A stretch of DNA of 64,000 nucleotides from an uncultured Pedobacter sp. (GTDB lineage: Bacteria; Bacteroidota; Bacteroidia; Sphingobacteriales; Sphingobacteriaceae). Both the position numbers and the translations under genes were made by a program. The stretch lies in contig NZ_CAJYOJ010000087.1 in the NCBI RefSeq assembly GCF_913776295.1, positions 62,001 to 126,000 of the forward strand, written 5' to 3'. The notes below the pieces were generated by a model. That model ran no database searches. It worked only from the letters and a program-made list of their open reading frames with translations, and was not told the origin of the DNA. Below, piece after piece: positions 18,338 through 27,822 of this stretch (position 1 is the stretch's first letter; the number at the start of each line of letters is the position of its first letter).

Positions 18338-19033
18338 CTACCTACCATCTTTAACATTCCTCAAATACTCGGCAATAAGCACTTTTATTTCATCCTCTAA
18401 CCTGGCATTCGCCTCAGCATTATCGGCGTCGTAAATACCCCTTATGCGATGTAAATTATCTATAAGCACTATTTTATGACTAAATATAAAGCTGCTTTTT
18501 TCTTTGCCCTCATCAGATACCACATCGAGTAATAAACCTTGCCTGATTAACGGATAAGTTTGCGCAGTATCTCCTGCCAAAAAATCCCATTTCCCTTCCC
18601 TGGCCTTAAAATCAGCAGCAATGTTCTTGAGCCTATCTATATCGGCCGGATCAACAGACAGGCTTACAAATTTAACCAAAGGTTTCTGTTCATAGCTATC
18701 GGAAAGTTGCTTGATGTATTGATTAGCCTGTTGGTTTCTGGCTCCGGCGTAGAATAAGTTCAGGACTACAATCTTATTCTCAAATGATTTCCAGCTGACG
18801 GTATCGTTGTGCTGGTTGATCAGTTTAAAATCAGGAACAACATGATAAATGGTATCCGGGATTTTCTTTCCCTTTACGCTGTGGAAGGTAGTGGCCACTA
18901 TTTTTTTCCCAAAGATGGGTAAACTCTTATACCGGTTTTTGGCAAAATGTGGCAATAAGTAAAAAAACAAAAATCCCGGTATAGCTAAAATGCTTACCAG
19001 GATTAGTACCTTTTTTATCGGGTTTCTTTTCAT
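18338..19033 (-). CDS. SCO-like protein without copper-binding cysteines
   Basis: The 231-residue protein has an N-terminal membrane anchor (about 9-28) and a SCO1/SenC thioredoxin fold: a VPDFKLINQHNDTVSWKSF strand region, a VVLNLFYAG strand, VKFVSLSVDP, and the late HKIVLIDNLHRIRGIYD. The place and order match SCO genes in other oxidase operons. Yet the CxxxC pair that normally follows the second strand is absent (YAGARNQQ), and the protein has no Cys at all. It may therefore be a structural or chaperone paralogue. Its ATG overlaps the subunit IV stop by one base. Confidence 0.75.
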   Translation of the reverse strand: MKRNPIKKVLILVSILAIPGFLFFYLLPHFAKNRYKSLPIFGKKIVATTFHSVKGKKIPDTIYHVVPDFKLINQHNDTVSWKSFENKIVVLNLFYAGARNQQANQYIKQLSDSYEQKPLVKFVSLSVDPADIDRLKNIAADFKAREGKWDFLAGDTAQTYPLIRQGLLLDVVSDEGKEKSSFIFSHKIVLIDNLHRIRGIYDADNAEANARLEDEIKVLIAEYLRNVKDGR

Positions 19034-19386
19034 TAATGGTTCATCATGTGGATGTTTAAAAACCCACCTTCTATCAGCATTAAGACAATAAAGTAAATAA
19101 TGAAAATGAACGACACGGTTAGGGCTAACTGTAAGCCTAATTTTTCAAACTTCAAGTGCATGAAATAGGCTACAATATAAAATGCCTTTACCAAAGTTAA
19201 TGCGATATAGATATAGTTACCCACATGTTGTGGAATATGTCCGCCAGGAATAGCCCATAATGCTATGATAAATTCGATTGCGGTGATTAAAGTTAAAATA
19301 CCTGCTACTTTCCAGATTTTTGCTTTATCCATTCCGGCATGTTCACCATGCTCGTGTCCTTCTTCTAAATGCGAATGTTGTGACAT
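19033..19386 (-). CDS. Cytochrome c oxidase subunit IV family protein
   Basis: The 117-residue protein starts at ATG 19386, giving a His/Glu-rich N-terminus (SHLEEGHEHGEHAG) and three membrane helices. This is the small subunit IV type found in Bacteroidota caa3 oxidases. Earlier in-frame Met codons would overlap the subunit III gene and add unrelated residues. It stabilises the CuB site of subunit I in relatives. Confidence 0.85.
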   Translation of the reverse strand: MSQHSHLEEGHEHGEHAGMDKAKIWKVAGILTLITAIEFIIALWAIPGGHIPQHVGNYIYIALTLVKAFYIVAYFMHLKFEKLGLQLALTVSFIFIIYFIVLMLIEGGFLNIHMMNH

Positions 19387-19411
19387 ATTAAATATTTTTA
19401 TAAATTGAAAA

Positions 19412-20119
19412 TTAAACCAAATAGAAGAATGTAAATACAAACACCCATACCAAGTCTACAAAGTGCCAGTATAAACCTACTTTTTCAACCATTAAATAAT
19501 GGCCTCTTTTTTCGAAAGTGCCATTAATCGTCATGATTAAAATAATCACATTAATCATCACACCACTAAATACGTGGAAGCCGTGAAAACCAGTGATGGT
19601 AAAGAATAAGTTTGCAAACTGTTGTGCAGCAACCAAAGAAACTGGCCCGTCAAATAAGTGTTTCAATTCTTCAGCCGAAGGAATAGTTCCCCACCAGAAA
19701 CCTTCATGGTGCAGGTGAGTCCATTCTAAAGCCTGGCAACCCAAGAACATAAAACCAAAGATAATAGTAGCTACCAGCCAGCCTATCACTTCTTTTTTTG
19801 CACGACGATGTCCGGCCTCAACTGCCATAACCATGGTTACAGAACTTAAGATCAGGATAAAGGTCATGATACCCACAAATACTAATGGTGCGCCTGTATC
19901 TTTAATACCAGGAATAGACTGGAAAACCAAATCCGGATCTGGCCATGTTAATTTAGAAAAACGCTGAGCGCCATAGTAGATCAATAAAGATGAAAAAGTA
20001 AAAGCATCTGATAAAAGGAAAAACCACATCATGATTTTACCATATTCTACCGACCACGGAGAACGGCCACCATTCCATGGCCCGGTTTTAACTTGATCTA
20101 ATTGTGATACTGCATTCAT
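19412..20119 (-). CDS. Cytochrome c oxidase subunit III
   Basis: The 235-residue membrane protein shows seven helices and subunit III motifs (FFLLSDAFTFSSLLIYYG, GCQALEWTHLH, FFTITGFHGFHV, LYWHFVDLVWVFVF). The loop PDPDLVFQSIPGIKDTGAP between helices is typical of Bacteroidota. A second, shorter subunit III gene lies 31 bp upstream, so the complex probably uses both, a usual arrangement in this phylum. Confidence 0.92.
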   Translation of the reverse strand: MNAVSQLDQVKTGPWNGGRSPWSVEYGKIMMWFFLLSDAFTFSSLLIYYGAQRFSKLTWPDPDLVFQSIPGIKDTGAPLVFVGIMTFILILSSVTMVMAVEAGHRRAKKEVIGWLVATIIFGFMFLGCQALEWTHLHHEGFWWGTIPSAEELKHLFDGPVSLVAAQQFANLFFTITGFHGFHVFSGVMINVIILIMTINGTFEKRGHYLMVEKVGLYWHFVDLVWVFVFTFFYLV

Positions 20120-20150
20120 TTGGAAATAGTATAATAGTTTGTTAACAAAT

Positions 20151-20717
20151 TTAACGGTTCAAAAGTAAAAAAACATAAAGATATATCCATAATATATCTA
20201 TAAAATGCCAAAAAATAGAAGCGATTTCCATTCTATACTGAACTTTGGCAACAGGCAGGCTTTTGTAGCTACCCGCTAAAGCACTAATAATTAGGCCAAC
20301 ACCCGCGATAATGTGCAAAAGGTGCATACCTGATACCACGTAAATAAACGATATTGCGGCATTATTTCCTACCAAGGTAGCCCCGGTTCTTACCATACTT
20401 CCCCAGGCATTAAACTGCATTACCCCAAAGGCCACGGCCAAAATAACGGTAATCCAAAGCATGTTGCGCTGCAAGCTAAAATTAAGTTTCTTTAAAGCCC
20501 TGGAAGCTAGCACCAAAGTGATGCTACTGGCCACAATAACCAAACTGGAGTAAATAAAGGCGTCAGGTAATACTAAACCATGTCCCTTACCTTTTGAAGC
20601 GGCAAATACCAGGTAATAACTGGTAAAACCACCAAACATAATTGTTGATGATACGACAAATAACCAAACGATAAATTTTCTTGGTTTTGGGTCAAACGTA
20701 TCCTGCATCTTTTCCAT
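20151..20717 (-). CDS. Cytochrome c oxidase subunit III, short paralogue
   Basis: About 188 residues with five membrane helices. The opening DTFDPKPRKFIVWLFV, the SYYLVF segment, the SGMHLLHIIAGV segment and the FWHFIDILWIYLYV end mark heme-copper oxidase subunit III. I chose ATG 20717; ATG 20708 is also possible and would suit an N-terminus just before the conserved DTFD. It is 15 bp upstream of the ctaB stop, in the oxidase operon. Confidence 0.9.
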   Translation of the reverse strand: MEKMQDTFDPKPRKFIVWLFVVSSTIMFGGFTSYYLVFAASKGKGHGLVLPDAFIYSSLVIVASSITLVLASRALKKLNFSLQRNMLWITVILAVAFGVMQFNAWGSMVRTGATLVGNNAAISFIYVVSGMHLLHIIAGVGLIISALAGSYKSLPVAKVQYRMEIASIFWHFIDILWIYLYVFLLLNR

Positions 20718-20732
20718 TGTTAGCACCATAAA

Positions 20733-21641
20733 TTATTTTGCTATAAAATTTAATAATAAGCCCAGCTGCACTGCCGGGATGTAAAAAAACGAACAGAACA
20801 TTACTTTTTTGGCATCTGCCAGTTCTCTGCTCATTAAAAGTTTAAAAGCCAGCCAGCTAAAAATAATTCCAGCGATTAAAGATAAACCTGCAATGTAATA
20901 ACCGCCGAAACCATAAATGGTTGGCAATAAACTTACCGGAATTAAAATCAGTGTACTTAAAAAAGTTAAAAGTGCTGATATCCGATCTCTTTTCTTAGTA
21001 GGCAATAACCTGAAACCTGCTTTTTTGTAATCATCATCCAAAACCCAGGCAATTGCCCAAAAGTGAGGAAACTGCCATACAAATTGAATAAGGAACAAAA
21101 TCACAGCAATGTAATAATCAATTTCATGAAACATTTCGGCTTTTAAGCTTCCAAAAGCGGCCAGATAACCGATAAGTGGTGGCAAAGCCCCTGGTATTGC
21201 GCCTACAAAAACGGCAATCGGCGATTTTCTCTTTAACGGTGTATAGGCGAAAGCATATAACAAAATGGAAAAAACTGATAACAAACCGGTCTCCAGATTT
21301 AACTGTCCCAATAGCCACGTACCTGAAAATGCCATAAAAACGCCCAAAATCAATCCCTGCCCGGTAGTCATTCTACCTGCGGGCATCGGGCGGTCTTTGG
21401 TTCTAGACATTAATTTATCCAGATCTTTTTCGATAATTTCGTTAAAGCAGTTTGCAGCAGCGGTTACTAAAAAACCACCAGCAATTAATATTAACCAATT
21501 ATTCCAATTAATAGCCGGAATAAGATTTCTACCAACCTGCATTTTCTGCCCGATCAAAAAGGAGATCGATGCCGAAAATACTACCGTAAACGATAGCCTG
21601 AATTTGATAAGTTTAGAAAAATCTGAAAGATATTGTTTCAA
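20733..21641 (-). CDS. ctaB: Heme O synthase (protoheme IX farnesyltransferase)
   Basis: The 302-residue UbiA-type prenyltransferase has about nine membrane helices and the Asp-rich motif NCFNEIIEKDLDKLMSRTKDRPMPAG (about 64-89), which binds farnesyl diphosphate with magnesium, plus FVWQFPHFWAIAWVLDDDYKKAGF. It makes heme O for oxidase subunit I. The start is TTG at 21641: no ATG lies between it and the ctaA stop 12 bp upstream, so translation is probably coupled. Confidence 0.93.
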   Translation of the reverse strand: MKQYLSDFSKLIKFRLSFTVVFSASISFLIGQKMQVGRNLIPAINWNNWLILIAGGFLVTAAANCFNEIIEKDLDKLMSRTKDRPMPAGRMTTGQGLILGVFMAFSGTWLLGQLNLETGLLSVFSILLYAFAYTPLKRKSPIAVFVGAIPGALPPLIGYLAAFGSLKAEMFHEIDYYIAVILFLIQFVWQFPHFWAIAWVLDDDYKKAGFRLLPTKKRDRISALLTFLSTLILIPVSLLPTIYGFGGYYIAGLSLIAGIIFSWLAFKLLMSRELADAKKVMFCSFFYIPAVQLGLLLNFIAK

Positions 21642-21653
21642 TTTTCTTAAATA

Positions 21654-22712
21654 TTATTGTTTATATGTACTCGTTCTGTAAACCAGTAAGTACAGGTAAA
21701 ACTGTAAACTAAATAACAGCGTAGAAAACAAAATATGCAGTGCCTGCGCTGCTGGTGGAAAAGCGATGTATGCTAAAGCTAACCCACTTAATAACTGTAC
21801 AAAGAGCGTAACTAAAATAAACTTAGCGGTTAATAAAGGAGCAGCTTTACCACTAAAACGATCAATAACCATCTTGTAAACCACACCGTTGCTGACTACT
21901 ACCAATATGGCCAGATCACGGTGATAAGAGAAAATACTTCCCACCCTCGAAATCCATGTTGCTTTACCACTATAAGCCAAAGATTTTGCAATTACATCAA
22001 TGGCTTCCCTTACTTCGGTACCCAAAATAATCTGAGCAATACTTACCACTAGTGTAAAGAACAAAAACCCTTTTAGCCATAATATTTTATACATAATTAC
22101 TGAAGGCACTTTATTAAGCTGCTTTGCGTAATGATAAGTATAAATAGAAATAGCCAAAATAACCAATGCTAAAAGCATGTGTACGGTGACCACCCACTGT
22201 GCCAGATTAGTTGACACCACTATGGATCCCAACCAGGCCTGATAGCCCACAACGAAAATATTAAGTATGCTTAATACAATAATTCGTTTAGCCGTTTTCC
22301 GATAGGTGAAAGAATAAATTGCGGTTAGCAATAAAAAGATACCGGCAGCTACCCCGGCTAAGCGGTTCAGGTATTCTGTCCAGGTTTTGCCTGGATTGAA
22401 TTCTTCGGGTATAGTAATGCTTTTATCATACCTGATACTATCGGCAAGGGCTACTTTACCCATACTTTCCAGATACCTGGCAAACTTTTCATTCTTCTTT
22501 AACCTTCCTGCTACATACTTCTCTTTATAATTGGCTGGAAGTTGAGATACATCAGTTGGCGGAATGTAACGGTCGAAACATTTTGGCCAATCCGGGCATC
22601 CCATGCCTGATCCGGTACTGCGAACAATACCTCCGGCGAGTACAACCAATAGCGTAACTATGATGGTTATAAGATTAATGCTAATGAAACGCTGTTCTGA
22701 TCTGCTGACCAT
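21654..22712 (-). CDS. ctaA: Heme A synthase (COX15/CtaA family)
   Basis: The 352-residue protein has eight membrane helices and the family signatures GGIVRSTGSGMGCPDWPKCFDRYIPP (about 27-52), EYLNRLAGV, VVTVHMLLALVILA and YHRDLAIL, with the His ligands that hold heme. It oxidises heme O to heme A for the oxidase next door. It starts at ATG 22712, 81 bp after the ctaD stop. Confidence 0.95.
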   Translation of the reverse strand: MVSRSEQRFISINLITIIVTLLVVLAGGIVRSTGSGMGCPDWPKCFDRYIPPTDVSQLPANYKEKYVAGRLKKNEKFARYLESMGKVALADSIRYDKSITIPEEFNPGKTWTEYLNRLAGVAAGIFLLLTAIYSFTYRKTAKRIIVLSILNIFVVGYQAWLGSIVVSTNLAQWVVTVHMLLALVILAISIYTYHYAKQLNKVPSVIMYKILWLKGFLFFTLVVSIAQIILGTEVREAIDVIAKSLAYSGKATWISRVGSIFSYHRDLAILVVVSNGVVYKMVIDRFSGKAAPLLTAKFILVTLFVQLLSGLALAYIAFPPAAQALHILFSTLLFSLQFYLYLLVYRTSTYKQ

Positions 22713-22727
22713 ATATCTATTAAGATG

Positions 22728-22775
22728 AAAAGGGTATCCGGATAAGCAGAAACTTAATCAGATACCCCTTTAAAA
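22728..22775 (-). terminator. Possible weak hairpin between ctaD and ctaA
   Basis: GATACCC on the minus strand's far side pairs with GGGTATC over a 22-base loop, followed by TTTT on the minus strand. With a 7-bp stem it could partly stop transcripts after the structural oxidase genes; it is weak evidence. Confidence 0.35.
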
Positions 22776-22793
22776 TTTTATGCTAGGCTTAAA

Positions 22794-24674
22794 CTAGCCT
22801 TTGTTTTCTGTAACAGGATTAGCTAATTCCCATTCTTGCTGGATTTTCTCTGCTTCCTCATTTCCTTCAAAATCGTGAGGTAAATTAGAACTCATGGTTT
22901 GAGAGAAAGGAACGGTTTGAGGAATGAAATCCGCATCATGTCCCGGCTTGCTGTAATCATAAGGCCATCTGTAAACTGTTGGAATTTCACCAGGCCAGTT
23001 ACCGTGTAAATGTTCAACAGGCGCAGTCCATTCTAACGTATTAGATTCCCATGGATTCTGAGGAGCTACTTTTCCTTTAAAGATGGAATAAAAGAAGTTA
23101 AACAAGAACGCTACCTGAGCCAGAGCTGCCATGATAGCTGCCCATGTTACAAATACGTTAACGGTTAACCATTTCTTCATAAATTCAAACTCGGTAAATG
23201 CATAGTAACGACGTGGTACACCATCCAAACCTAAGAAGTGAAGCGGGAAGAATACCAGGTAAGCTGCAATGAATGTTAACCAGAAGTGTAAGTATCCTAA
23301 TTTAGCATTCATCATTCTACCGAACATTCTAGGAAACCAGTGATAAACCCCTGCAAGCATACCAAAAATTGCTGCAGATCCCATTACCAGGTGGAAGTGG
23401 GCAACAACAAAGTATGTATCGTGTAAGTTAATATCTAATGATGCATTTCCTAAGAAAATACCGGTTAAACCACCTGAGATAAAGAATGAAACCAAACCGA
23501 TAGCAAACAACATCGCCGGAGTGAAACGGATATTTCCCCTCCATAATGTAGCCAAATAGTTAAATGTTTTTACTGCAGATGGTACCGCGATAATCAAGGT
23601 GGTAATCATAAATACACCGCCCAATAATGGGTTCATACCTGTTACAAACATATGGTGACCCCAAACGATAAACGATAATACAGTAATCCCGATTAGCGAG
23701 TAAACCATTGCATGATAACCAAAGATCGGTTTACGTGCATTAACTGAAATCACTTCAGATGAGATACCCAATGCTGGCATAATTACGATATAAACCTCAG
23801 GGTGACCTAAGAACCAGAATAAGTGTTGCCATAAGATCGGCGAACCACCTTCATTTGGTAAAATATCAGTACCCATTACAATATCAGATAGATAGAAACT
23901 GGTACCAAAACTACGGTCAAATACCATTAATACCACACCAGCTACAAGAACCGGGAAAGATAAAATACCTAAAATCGCAGTTAAAAAGAAAGCCCAAATG
24001 GTTAATGGCATTTTCCAAAGGTCCATCCCTTTGGTACGCATGTTTAAAATTGTACTTACGTAGTTGATACCACCCATTAAAGATGACGCTACGAAAAGTA
24101 CCATACTGATTAACCACAACGTCATACCTAAACCTGAACCCGGCATCGCTTTAGCAACTACAGATAATGGAGGATAAACCGTCCAACCACCTGATGCTGG
24201 TCCTGTTTGGATGAAGAATGACGACATCATGATCACACAAGCCATAAAGAAGAACCAGTATGAAAGCATGTTTAAAAATGGAGACGCCATATCTCTTGCC
24301 CCTACCTGAAGTGGGATCAATAAGTTACTAAAGGTACCACTTAATCCGGCGGTTAGTACAAAGAATACCATAATGGTACCGTGAATGGTTACTAAAGCCA
24401 GATAAAAGTCAGGCTTAATACGACCTCCTTCGGCCCATTTACCCAGGAATGTTTCTAAGAAAGGGAAGTTCTGATCTGGCCATGCCAATTGAATACGGAA
24501 TAAGATGGACAAGCCCATTGCAATTACCGCCATAATGATACCGGTAATCAAAAATTGCTTGGCAATCATTTTATGATCCATACTAAAGATGTACTTTGAA
24601 ATCAAAGTCTCCTTATGATGCCCATGATCAGCGTGATCGTGATTGTGTTCGTCGTGTAATGCTATTGTTGACAT
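22794..24674 (-). CDS. ctaD: Cytochrome c oxidase subunit I
   Basis: The 626-residue protein has about twelve membrane helices and the heme-copper signatures: HGTIMVFFV (low-spin heme His), WQHLFWFLGHPEVYIVIMPALG (CuB His with the Tyr of the His-Tyr crosslink), WGHHMFV (two CuB His) and VVAHFHLVMG (heme His pair). The N-terminus is His-rich (HDEHNHDHADHGHH), common in this phylum. It is the catalytic core that reduces oxygen to water and pumps protons. It lies 23 bp after the subunit II gene. Confidence 0.97.
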   Translation of the reverse strand: MSTIALHDEHNHDHADHGHHKETLISKYIFSMDHKMIAKQFLITGIIMAVIAMGLSILFRIQLAWPDQNFPFLETFLGKWAEGGRIKPDFYLALVTIHGTIMVFFVLTAGLSGTFSNLLIPLQVGARDMASPFLNMLSYWFFFMACVIMMSSFFIQTGPASGGWTVYPPLSVVAKAMPGSGLGMTLWLISMVLFVASSLMGGINYVSTILNMRTKGMDLWKMPLTIWAFFLTAILGILSFPVLVAGVVLMVFDRSFGTSFYLSDIVMGTDILPNEGGSPILWQHLFWFLGHPEVYIVIMPALGISSEVISVNARKPIFGYHAMVYSLIGITVLSFIVWGHHMFVTGMNPLLGGVFMITTLIIAVPSAVKTFNYLATLWRGNIRFTPAMLFAIGLVSFFISGGLTGIFLGNASLDINLHDTYFVVAHFHLVMGSAAIFGMLAGVYHWFPRMFGRMMNAKLGYLHFWLTFIAAYLVFFPLHFLGLDGVPRRYYAFTEFEFMKKWLTVNVFVTWAAIMAALAQVAFLFNFFYSIFKGKVAPQNPWESNTLEWTAPVEHLHGNWPGEIPTVYRWPYDYSKPGHDADFIPQTVPFSQTMSSNLPHDFEGNEEAEKIQQEWELANPVTENKG

Positions 24675-24697
24675 AATTCGTTCGCTCCTGCTTAATA

Positions 24698-25930
24698 TTA
24701 TTTATTTAAAGCCATTTGGTTAGTTTTTACAGCTGATGAATCTTTAGCTGCTGAGTCTGCTTCTGATTTTACAGGCGCAGGTGCCACTGGCAAATTAAAT
24801 TGTTTCCTTAAATCGTCGTTTAAGTATGTTTTTTGTTCTGCAATCCAGGTTTTGTATTCAGCCTCTGATACTACACGAACAACTTTTTGCATGTTATAGT
24901 GACCTGATCCGCAGATTTTAGCACATAAAAAAAGATAATTAAAGTTAGGATCGTTAGTTTCCTGCTGCATTTCTGCAGTTGTTTTTGTAGGTGTGAATTC
25001 AAATATCGTTCTCATACCTGGTACGGTATTTAACTGCACCCTAAAGTGTGGCATATAAAAACTGTGAATTACATCTTTACTGGTCAGGATAAGTTTAACT
25101 GGTTTGCCCACAGGAAGCACCATCTCATCTGCCATTTCATCATCACGGGAATTAACATCTTTAAAGTCAATACCCAATGTATTGGTAGCCGTAGTCAGCT
25201 TATAATTTTTGTTACCTACTATTCCATCAGCTCCAGGATAACGGATAGACCATTTAAACTGCTCTGAAGTAACTTCGATCTGTAATGGCTTGTTATTTGG
25301 ATCTTCCACTTTGAAGAAGATAGATCTCCAGGTTAAGAAACCCATTAAAACCAAAACCGTTAATACTAAAGCCGGAACGATTGTCCAGATTTTTTCGATG
25401 GTATTATTATGTGGATAGTAGTAAGCTTTTCTTTTAGCAGAGTACTTATAGATGTAAGAAAATCCGAATAACAGGATGTGTGTTACCACAAATACGATTG
25501 TGGTAATGATTAATGTTAGATTAAACATTCTATCAATTTTCTTTCCGTGCTCAGATGCAGCATCAGGAAGTAACATTGATCCGTGTACTGTATATTCCCA
25601 ATATACTCCATATAAACCGATCACCAGAAACAATGCAAACAAACTTGCATGTACCCTGTTCCAGTTGATACCAACAGGTTTACCCTGTGCTTCGCGGCTT
25701 AACTCATATACTTTTATTGCTTTACCAATAATGGCAATGAATAAGCATACTGCAAGGAAAACCAGAATATAAAATATTACCGATTTATAAACCTCGCCCA
25801 TATCAACCTTCGGTGCCGCGGCAGCACCTGCTGCTGCATCTTGCGCAAATACGCTAGTGTTTGCAAAAACAGTAGTCAATACTGCTAAAGCTGCGGTCGT
25901 TTTATTCGTTATAAACTTTCTTAAACTCAT
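24698..25930 (-). CDS. ctaC: Cytochrome c oxidase subunit II
   Basis: The 410-residue protein has a signal peptide (to about VFAQ, residue 30) and more membrane helices than usual (near 48-70, 92-110, 135-160, 190-210) before the cupredoxin domain. The CuA site is complete: DVIHSFYMPHF, then LFLCAKICGSGHYNM with two Cys, His and Met. It takes electrons from cytochrome c or directly from Act complex III. No heme c motif is fused to it, so an outside cytochrome such as ActE may deliver electrons. Confidence 0.95.
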   Translation of the reverse strand: MSLRKFITNKTTAALAVLTTVFANTSVFAQDAAAGAAAAPKVDMGEVYKSVIFYILVFLAVCLFIAIIGKAIKVYELSREAQGKPVGINWNRVHASLFALFLVIGLYGVYWEYTVHGSMLLPDAASEHGKKIDRMFNLTLIITTIVFVVTHILLFGFSYIYKYSAKRKAYYYPHNNTIEKIWTIVPALVLTVLVLMGFLTWRSIFFKVEDPNNKPLQIEVTSEQFKWSIRYPGADGIVGNKNYKLTTATNTLGIDFKDVNSRDDEMADEMVLPVGKPVKLILTSKDVIHSFYMPHFRVQLNTVPGMRTIFEFTPTKTTAEMQQETNDPNFNYLFLCAKICGSGHYNMQKVVRVVSEAEYKTWIAEQKTYLNDDLRKQFNLPVAPAPVKSEADSAAKDSSAVKTNQMALNK

Positions 25931-25999
25931 TTTCTTAAAAGTAGTACGCTGTACTGCTAATTATAATAATAATTAAATATTTGCTCTATCCTATCACCA

Positions 26000-27223
26000 C
26001 TATAGCTGATGATGCAAACTTTCTTGTAATAATGGGTGATTCTTTGCAATTAAAGGCTTTTTGCTCAACGATGATAAAACCGTAAAGGTAAACAATCCTA
26101 CGAAACCTAATGCAATACCGATTTCTACAATTCCAAAACCATTATGACCATCCTCAACCGCACCTGGCATAATCATCTGGTAATAATCTACCCAGTGACC
26201 TAATAATACCACGATAGAAACGAATAATAATTTGGCATCGGTTCTTTTGTTATCTCTGTCCATTAATAATAATACTGGGGCTAAGAAATTCATGGCCAGG
26301 TTTAAGAAAAACCAGAACTTATAATATTCAAAACGTTTGTAGAAATATACAGTCTCCTCAGGCATATTCGCATAGTAGATCAATAAGAATTGAGCAAACC
26401 ATACATAAGTCCAGAAGATGGAGAAACCAAAAATAAACTGGCCTAAATTGTGTAAGTGGCTATTGTTAACCCATTGCATATAACCTGCTCTTCTTAATAA
26501 GATCAGGATAACAGCAATTGTAGCTAAGCTGCTTACCCACATTGCGGCGAAGTTATACCAGCCAAACATGGTAGAGAACCAGTGTGCCTCTAAAGACATG
26601 ATGGTATCAAAAGCAAATACAGGTGTAGTGAAACCATAAATTACCAGGAAGATACAGGCATTTTTAAAGCTTTTTCTATATGAATTTAAACCACCTGCCA
26701 AATCTTCGTTATAAGAAAACTTGACAAACATGATCGAAAATATACTATAAACACCCAAGAATACCACTTGGCGACCTAAGAAAAAAGGTACATTTAGGAA
26801 CACTGATTTACCTGCAATAATAGCATCATAATTAGGACTATTTTGATCAGTTAATCCCTCTGCATGCCAGTGGTGATATAAGTTGTGTGAGTATAATCCT
26901 GCTGAAATAACCACTACAAGTATTACAGCGGCTATAGGCAAGGTTTTCGCCATAGCCTGTGGTACACGTAAAATTGATGCAGACCATCCTGCCTGCGCTA
27001 CATATTGAACAGCCAGGAAAAATGTACCAGACATACAAACGCATGCAAAGTAATATGCCATAAGCAACAGGTTAGCAAAAGTCCGTTCGTGCATTACTTT
27101 ATCGCCAGCCAAAAAACCGAACAATACAGCTGCAATACCGATAACGATACCAACAATGCTTAACGTTTTTACTTTACCTGTAAACTCAAACTGTTCACTA
27201 AAATTAATATTGTGAGTTCCCAT
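26000..27223 (-). CDS. actF: Alternative complex III subunit ActF (quinol oxidoreductase)
   Basis: The 407-residue membrane protein has about ten helices, as usual for ActF, with GWSASILRVPQAM near residue 80 and the FDTIMSLEAHWFSTMFG segment. ActF resembles ActC and lies in the membrane part of alternative complex III. It is the sixth gene in the act order ABCDEF and directly precedes ctaC with a 69-bp gap. Confidence 0.9.
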   Translation of the reverse strand: MGTHNINFSEQFEFTGKVKTLSIVGIVIGIAAVLFGFLAGDKVMHERTFANLLLMAYYFACVCMSGTFFLAVQYVAQAGWSASILRVPQAMAKTLPIAAVILVVVISAGLYSHNLYHHWHAEGLTDQNSPNYDAIIAGKSVFLNVPFFLGRQVVFLGVYSIFSIMFVKFSYNEDLAGGLNSYRKSFKNACIFLVIYGFTTPVFAFDTIMSLEAHWFSTMFGWYNFAAMWVSSLATIAVILILLRRAGYMQWVNNSHLHNLGQFIFGFSIFWTYVWFAQFLLIYYANMPEETVYFYKRFEYYKFWFFLNLAMNFLAPVLLLMDRDNKRTDAKLLFVSIVVLLGHWVDYYQMIMPGAVEDGHNGFGIVEIGIALGFVGLFTFTVLSSLSKKPLIAKNHPLLQESLHHQL

Positions 27224-27237
27224 TTATATTTGCTTTA

Positions 27238-27822
27238 CTATTGTCCTTTTTGTAATTGTTGAACATACATCACCACTTTCCAACGATCTGTTGGTGAGAT
27301 TTGCGAAGCATGCGAGCCCATGTTATTTACACCATATGTAATGGTATGATAGATTTTACCCGCGGTAAGATCAACCATATTACCGCCTCTGGATGATGAA
27401 CCGGTTTGGTAAGCAGGTACACCACTAAATTTCTCAATTTTAACCAGGTGTCCCTGTCCGTCTCCTTTATCTCCGTGGCAAGGGCTACAGAAAACGGTAA
27501 ATAAGTGTTTACCCTGAGCCAGATTAACCGTATCAACCGGTAACGGATTTACCATACTCACTCCTGCTGCTTCATATCCTTCTTTAGTATTAGGATATTC
27601 GTCGTATTCAGTAAAACCTACCGGTTTAGTATGTGCAGGAGGTAACTGAGCCGTTTTACCATCGTTAAAATTTTTGTTTGGCTGATCCGGATTATAAGCA
27701 ATCGGATCATACATGTTTCTGGCATATTCTAAGCCAGTACTGCGTTTATCTTTACAAGCAGAAAAGGTAGCTGCAAAAGCGATAGCTAAAAACGCTGTGT
27801 AAACAAATTTATTCTTATTCAT
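27238..27822 (-). CDS. actE: Alternative complex III monoheme cytochrome ActE
   Basis: The 194-residue lipoprotein starts at ATG 27822 (signal ending FSAC, Cys about 23). One heme c motif, FCSPCHGDKGDGQG, sits near residue 112, and a Met (NMGSHASQISPTDRWKVVMYVQ) near 172 is a likely axial ligand. The start overlaps the actD stop by 8 bases. It is the probable electron exit from the complex to the oxidase. Confidence 0.9.
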   Translation of the reverse strand: MNKNKFVYTAFLAIAFAATFSACKDKRSTGLEYARNMYDPIAYNPDQPNKNFNDGKTAQLPPAHTKPVGFTEYDEYPNTKEGYEAAGVSMVNPLPVDTVNLAQGKHLFTVFCSPCHGDKGDGQGHLVKIEKFSGVPAYQTGSSSRGGNMVDLTAGKIYHTITYGVNNMGSHASQISPTDRWKVVMYVQQLQKGQ

